A stretch of 35,000 nt of DNA, from the NCBI GenBank assembly GCA_016946835.1, contig JACVTC010000001.1, forward strand, positions 2,392,501 to 2,427,500, in the 5' to 3' direction. The DNA comes from Neocallimastix lanati (nom. inval.). Taxonomy: Eukaryota; Neocallimastigomycota; Neocallimastigomycetes; Neocallimastigales; Neocallimastigaceae. This document shows positions 27,708 through 35,000 of the stretch, one piece after another. The translations under genes were made by a program, and so were the position numbers. Each line of letters begins with the position of its first letter. The first letter of the stretch is position 1. A model generated the notes under the pieces. It was given only the letters and a program-made list of their open reading frames with translations, was not told where the DNA came from and ran no database searches.

Positions 27708-28255
27708 TTATAAAGCAATTTCATCTTCTTGTTTATTATTGTAACTTATTACACCTAAATCCTCCTCTGTATCTAACCTCTTTCCTTTTTTAATCATATT
27801 GTTTATTATATAATGAATCATTATTTCTATTATTTTCTTAAATATTAAATTATTTAATTTCATTATTACCTTCTTCCATAATACTTTCTTAAACATTCAA
27901 TTAAAGCTATTCTTCTTTTTATTATAATTAAATAATAAACACGTTCAGTTCTTTATTCAATATTTTCCTAACTGTACATTCTTTTTATTCTATCATGAAA
28001 TTTTGAAGGTGTTAGTTCTTTGAATTTTATCATTTCAAGAGTTTAATATAATGTAGTAATTAATGATATTATTAATATATACTTGTAAATTTTAATGACT
28101 TTACATAATATTTATAATATATTAATATCTATTTCCTAATTTTTCATATATAAAAATAGTAATTATGTATTATTTTCTTCTGATTCTGCAATTATCATCA
28201 TATCCTTAGACAATACCTCCTGGTATACCACCATCTATAGTTCTAACTACTAATA
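27708..28255 (-). pseudogene. Broken gene remnant, family not recognised
   Basis: Three protein-like segments appear in order on the minus strand. The first (about 28255-28170) reads MVVYQEVLSKDMMIIAESEE and then stops. The second (about 28022-27870) reads FKELTPSKFHDRIKRMYS, TAG, ENIE, TAA, then ERVYYLIIIKRRIALIECLR in one continuous frame with two stops. It ends at a possible donor, AGAAG|GTAATAATG. The third (about 27830-27708) ends with KGKRLDTEEDLGVISYNNKQ in another frame and stops at 27708. Composition resembles the real exons in the window, but the internal stops and missing splice sites argue against a working gene. Gene-like spacing (three blocks in 550 nt) suggests a former multi-exon gene. 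I cannot name the family. Confidence 0.45.
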
Positions 28256-28371
28256 ATCTAATTATCATTATTATTATTATTACTATTATTACTATTATTA
28301 CTATTATAATTATTATTATTATTATAATTTTTATAATTATTATAATTATTATAATTATTATAATTATTATA

Positions 28372-28437
<66 letters not shown>

Positions 28438-29194
28438 TACTATTATAAATGTAAATAATTATTATATAAATAAAATATTAAAATACAAATTATCCTGATT
28501 CATCAATTTTTCAATTCTCTATAAAGGTATTGAAATCACTAATTTAAAAGATTATATTAAAAAGACGTTTTTTTAAATAACTTTTTGATTAAAAATTCAT
28601 ATATAAAACCTTCCATTTTCTATGATCTGTATTATTATATATATTGATAAAATAATGATAAATATATAAACATTAAAGAATTATTAAATTTAAATTTTTA
28701 AAAATTTTAATATAAAGTATATATTGATAAAATATTAAAAACTACAACAATAAAGTTTATATAATATTCAATTTTTCATAATTATAAAAAAAATATATAT
28801 ATATAAATAATAAAACGTTACACTAAAAGTTTATTATATATAAATTCAAAGTCAATTATACAAAGATTATTATTTTATAAATAACTAAATAATATAAATT
28901 CAATTGGCTTATAGTTAAGTTACATGTATATAAAAAAGTGAAGTTTTTATTTATTACAATATATATATCAGTTTTTTTTTTTTTTTTTTTTTTTTGTTCT
29001 ATACTTTTGTAATCTATAGGAATTATTATCTGAGAAGTCTTATTTAAATTTAACATATAAATACATAACTTTATTTATTAATCAAAAAAAAAAAAAAAAA
29101 ATAAAATCAGAATTTAAATAACACATGAATTAAGTAAAAAAAAATAGATAAAAATTTGAATCTAAATTTAGTAAAATTTATAACAATATAAAAG

Positions 29195-29226
<32 letters not shown>

Positions 29227-29482
29227 AAGATTATAATTTAAAATTAATTAGTTATTTTTTTAACACTAAATGATTTATAATTAGTTATATTTTTACTTAT
29301 TGAAATTATTTATACTAGCTTATTATCTTTCAAAAATAAATTATGATGAAGTAAATATTTTGTATATAATTTGAAATACCTTTATTTATATATATATATT
29401 ATTTAATTCATAACACAATAATTGCTTTACAATTATATTAATTCAAAGTTTATAATGGAAATTTCTTTATAAAATATTTTTG

Positions 29483-29513
<31 letters not shown>

Positions 29514-31160
29514 TTAGAAAATCTATAATAATTAAATGATTAAGTAATAAATTTAAATGATATTTTAAAATGTTTGAAATTAAAGTAACAAAAAAGTATT
29601 TAATAGCATAACATTTATTTTAAAACTTTAATTTGATGAAAAATTACTAATCAATAAATAAAATATTATTATATTTAATAGCTATTAATAATTACAAAAA
29701 GCCAAATCGTAAGTCTAAAATGGATAGTAAATTAAATTTGATATTAAAAGTATAAATAATAAAATTTAATTTCTTCATATAATAATATACATCAAACAAA
29801 TTACGTATTTTTTTTTTTTTAAAAAAAAAAAATATATTGACTGTGAATCAAACAATATAACAAATTAAATATATACACATTAACATTTGTACTTTAACTG
29901 ATAATTATAACTTTAATTTAAGATAATAAATAAGTATAAAAGAATTAGTAGCAAGTTAAAAATGAAAAACCTGAATTAATGAGGTAAATTATAATAGATT
30001 AGAAATGAAGAAAAAAAATGCATATTACAAAATAATATTATAAATGCTCTAACAAAATATTATGAATTATAAACTCAAAAATTAAATACGATTATTATAT
30101 ATTAATAAAAAAACATGTTTTTATATTTATAAATTAAATATTTATTCACTACTATGAAGATTAAGAGTATTTTTTTAGTTATTAATATTTATTTATTTAA
30201 TAATTTTGAAAATCTAATTTATAAAATTTTTAATAAATAAAATATATTCAAAAAATTTTTGGATTAATTATATTAAATATATTTTAAGAAAATTTTTTTA
30301 CTTGTATAAAATAAATTTTAAATTTTTTTTTTTTAAACATTACCCATTTCGGGCCAATTTTTAATTAAAACTAAAATTTTAAACAAAAAAAAAAAAAAAT
30401 TTTTTTTTAAACTTTCAAATAAAATTTCAAATAAAAGAATTTATTTTTATTTTTATTTATCAAAATATTAAATAATTTAAAATGTAAGTTTACAATTAAA
30501 ATTTTTCAATAAATTAAACATTTTATTTTTAAGTATATCAGTTTTTATATGTAATGTTATATCAATTAATTAGATGTATTAAGTCAATTAATATCTGCTT
30601 TTTTTTTAAAAAAAAAAAAAATGGATTTTTCATTTTTTATATATTCCAATCTTTATTTTTTTACTTGCTTATATAAAAGGATTCGCTTTATAAAAGTAAA
30701 ATTAATTTATAAAAAAATAAAAATAAAAAAAAAAAAAAATAAAATAAAATAAAAAAAAAAAAAATGAATTTATAAGTATATAAAATAGCATAATTTAATC
30801 AAAATTTTGATATATTAAATATTTTTTAAACTAATTTCAATATAAAAATTTATACACATAATTTTAATATATTTTTTTTATTTATTATTAAGAATATAAG
30901 TAGTAATTTTTATTAAATTTAAATATTGATATTAAAGAATAATTAAAATTTTACTTCAATATATTACAATGAATCTTTTAAACTTAAAAATAATTAATTA
31001 AAGTATTAACAACATATTAATTAAAATTCAATAAATTTTTATTTTATTTTATTTTATTTTATATATTTTATAAATTGTTGTATTATTATATAATATAAAA
31101 GAGAAAATATGTTTTTAAACATATAAAAAACCAAATATATATTATTGAATTTTATAAAGC
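28256..31160. other. 2.9-kb AT-rich intergenic desert upstream of the kinesin
   Basis: No gene seen. (ATT)n tracts occur at about 28267-28437, including a clean run from about 28377, a T-run at 28974-28995, a T-run at 29195-29221, and alternating AT at 29485-29510. A single GC-containing patch, CCCATTTCGGGCC (about 30343-30355), stands out and can form a CCC/GGG hairpin. The last 100 nt are the kinesin leader. Confidence 0.5.

Positions 31161-35000
<3,840 letters not shown>

Overview
The window looks like nuclear DNA of a very AT-rich, intron-dense eukaryote. The best fit is an anaerobic gut fungus (Neocallimastigomycota: Piromyces, Neocallimastix, Anaeromyces and relatives). The reasons are extreme AT content outside exons, long homopolymer and trinucleotide runs, many short AT-only introns with GTA donors and AG acceptors, the standard genetic code, Asn-rich proteins, and one gene that resembles a bacterial family. 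Dictyostelids share the base composition, but their genes usually have far fewer introns. I assembled 34 complete introns in six genes. These models come from splice-site logic, phase agreement and protein-family recognition; no alignment was run.

Layout. 1126-1938 (-): a three-exon gene for a 189-aa protein resembling bacterial DUF6908. 4850-7200: a decayed mobile element with frameshifted Gag-like ORFs, a broken CCHC zinc knuckle and inverted repeats. 8660-11491 (+): SEN54, a tRNA-splicing endonuclease subunit, six exons. 15666-16438 (+): a synaptobrevin-type R-SNARE, five exons, with a start codon that appears to be split by an intron. 18640-20186 (-): a glutathione S-transferase, eight exons. 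22645-23340: exon-like relics and a duplicated, internally inverted repeat. 23983-24171 (-): MZT1, intronless. 25609-26879 (+): histone hairpin-binding protein SLBP, three exons. 27708-28255 (-): a broken gene remnant. 31161 to beyond the window end (+): a kinesin-14 (KAR3/KIFC1 type), with 15 exons visible and the motor cut off after switch I.

The genes are unrelated housekeeping loci rather than a pathway: tRNA splicing, exocytic fusion, glutathione chemistry, gamma-tubulin complex recruitment, histone mRNA processing and a minus-end-directed motor. MZT1 and the kinesin both act on microtubule organisation, but nothing in the sequence suggests they are co-regulated. Between genes lie 1-4 kb of A/T with simple repeats.

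The points most worth a second look are the bacterial-like DUF6908 candidate, SLBP in a putative fungus, the split start codon of the SNARE, two consecutive 21-nt micro-exons each encoding one coiled-coil heptad, pure poly(A) tracts directly before 3' splice sites, and the 23.1-23.3 kb repeat with an inverted core and a compensated stem. I saw no CRISPR array, no rRNA and no intact tRNA.
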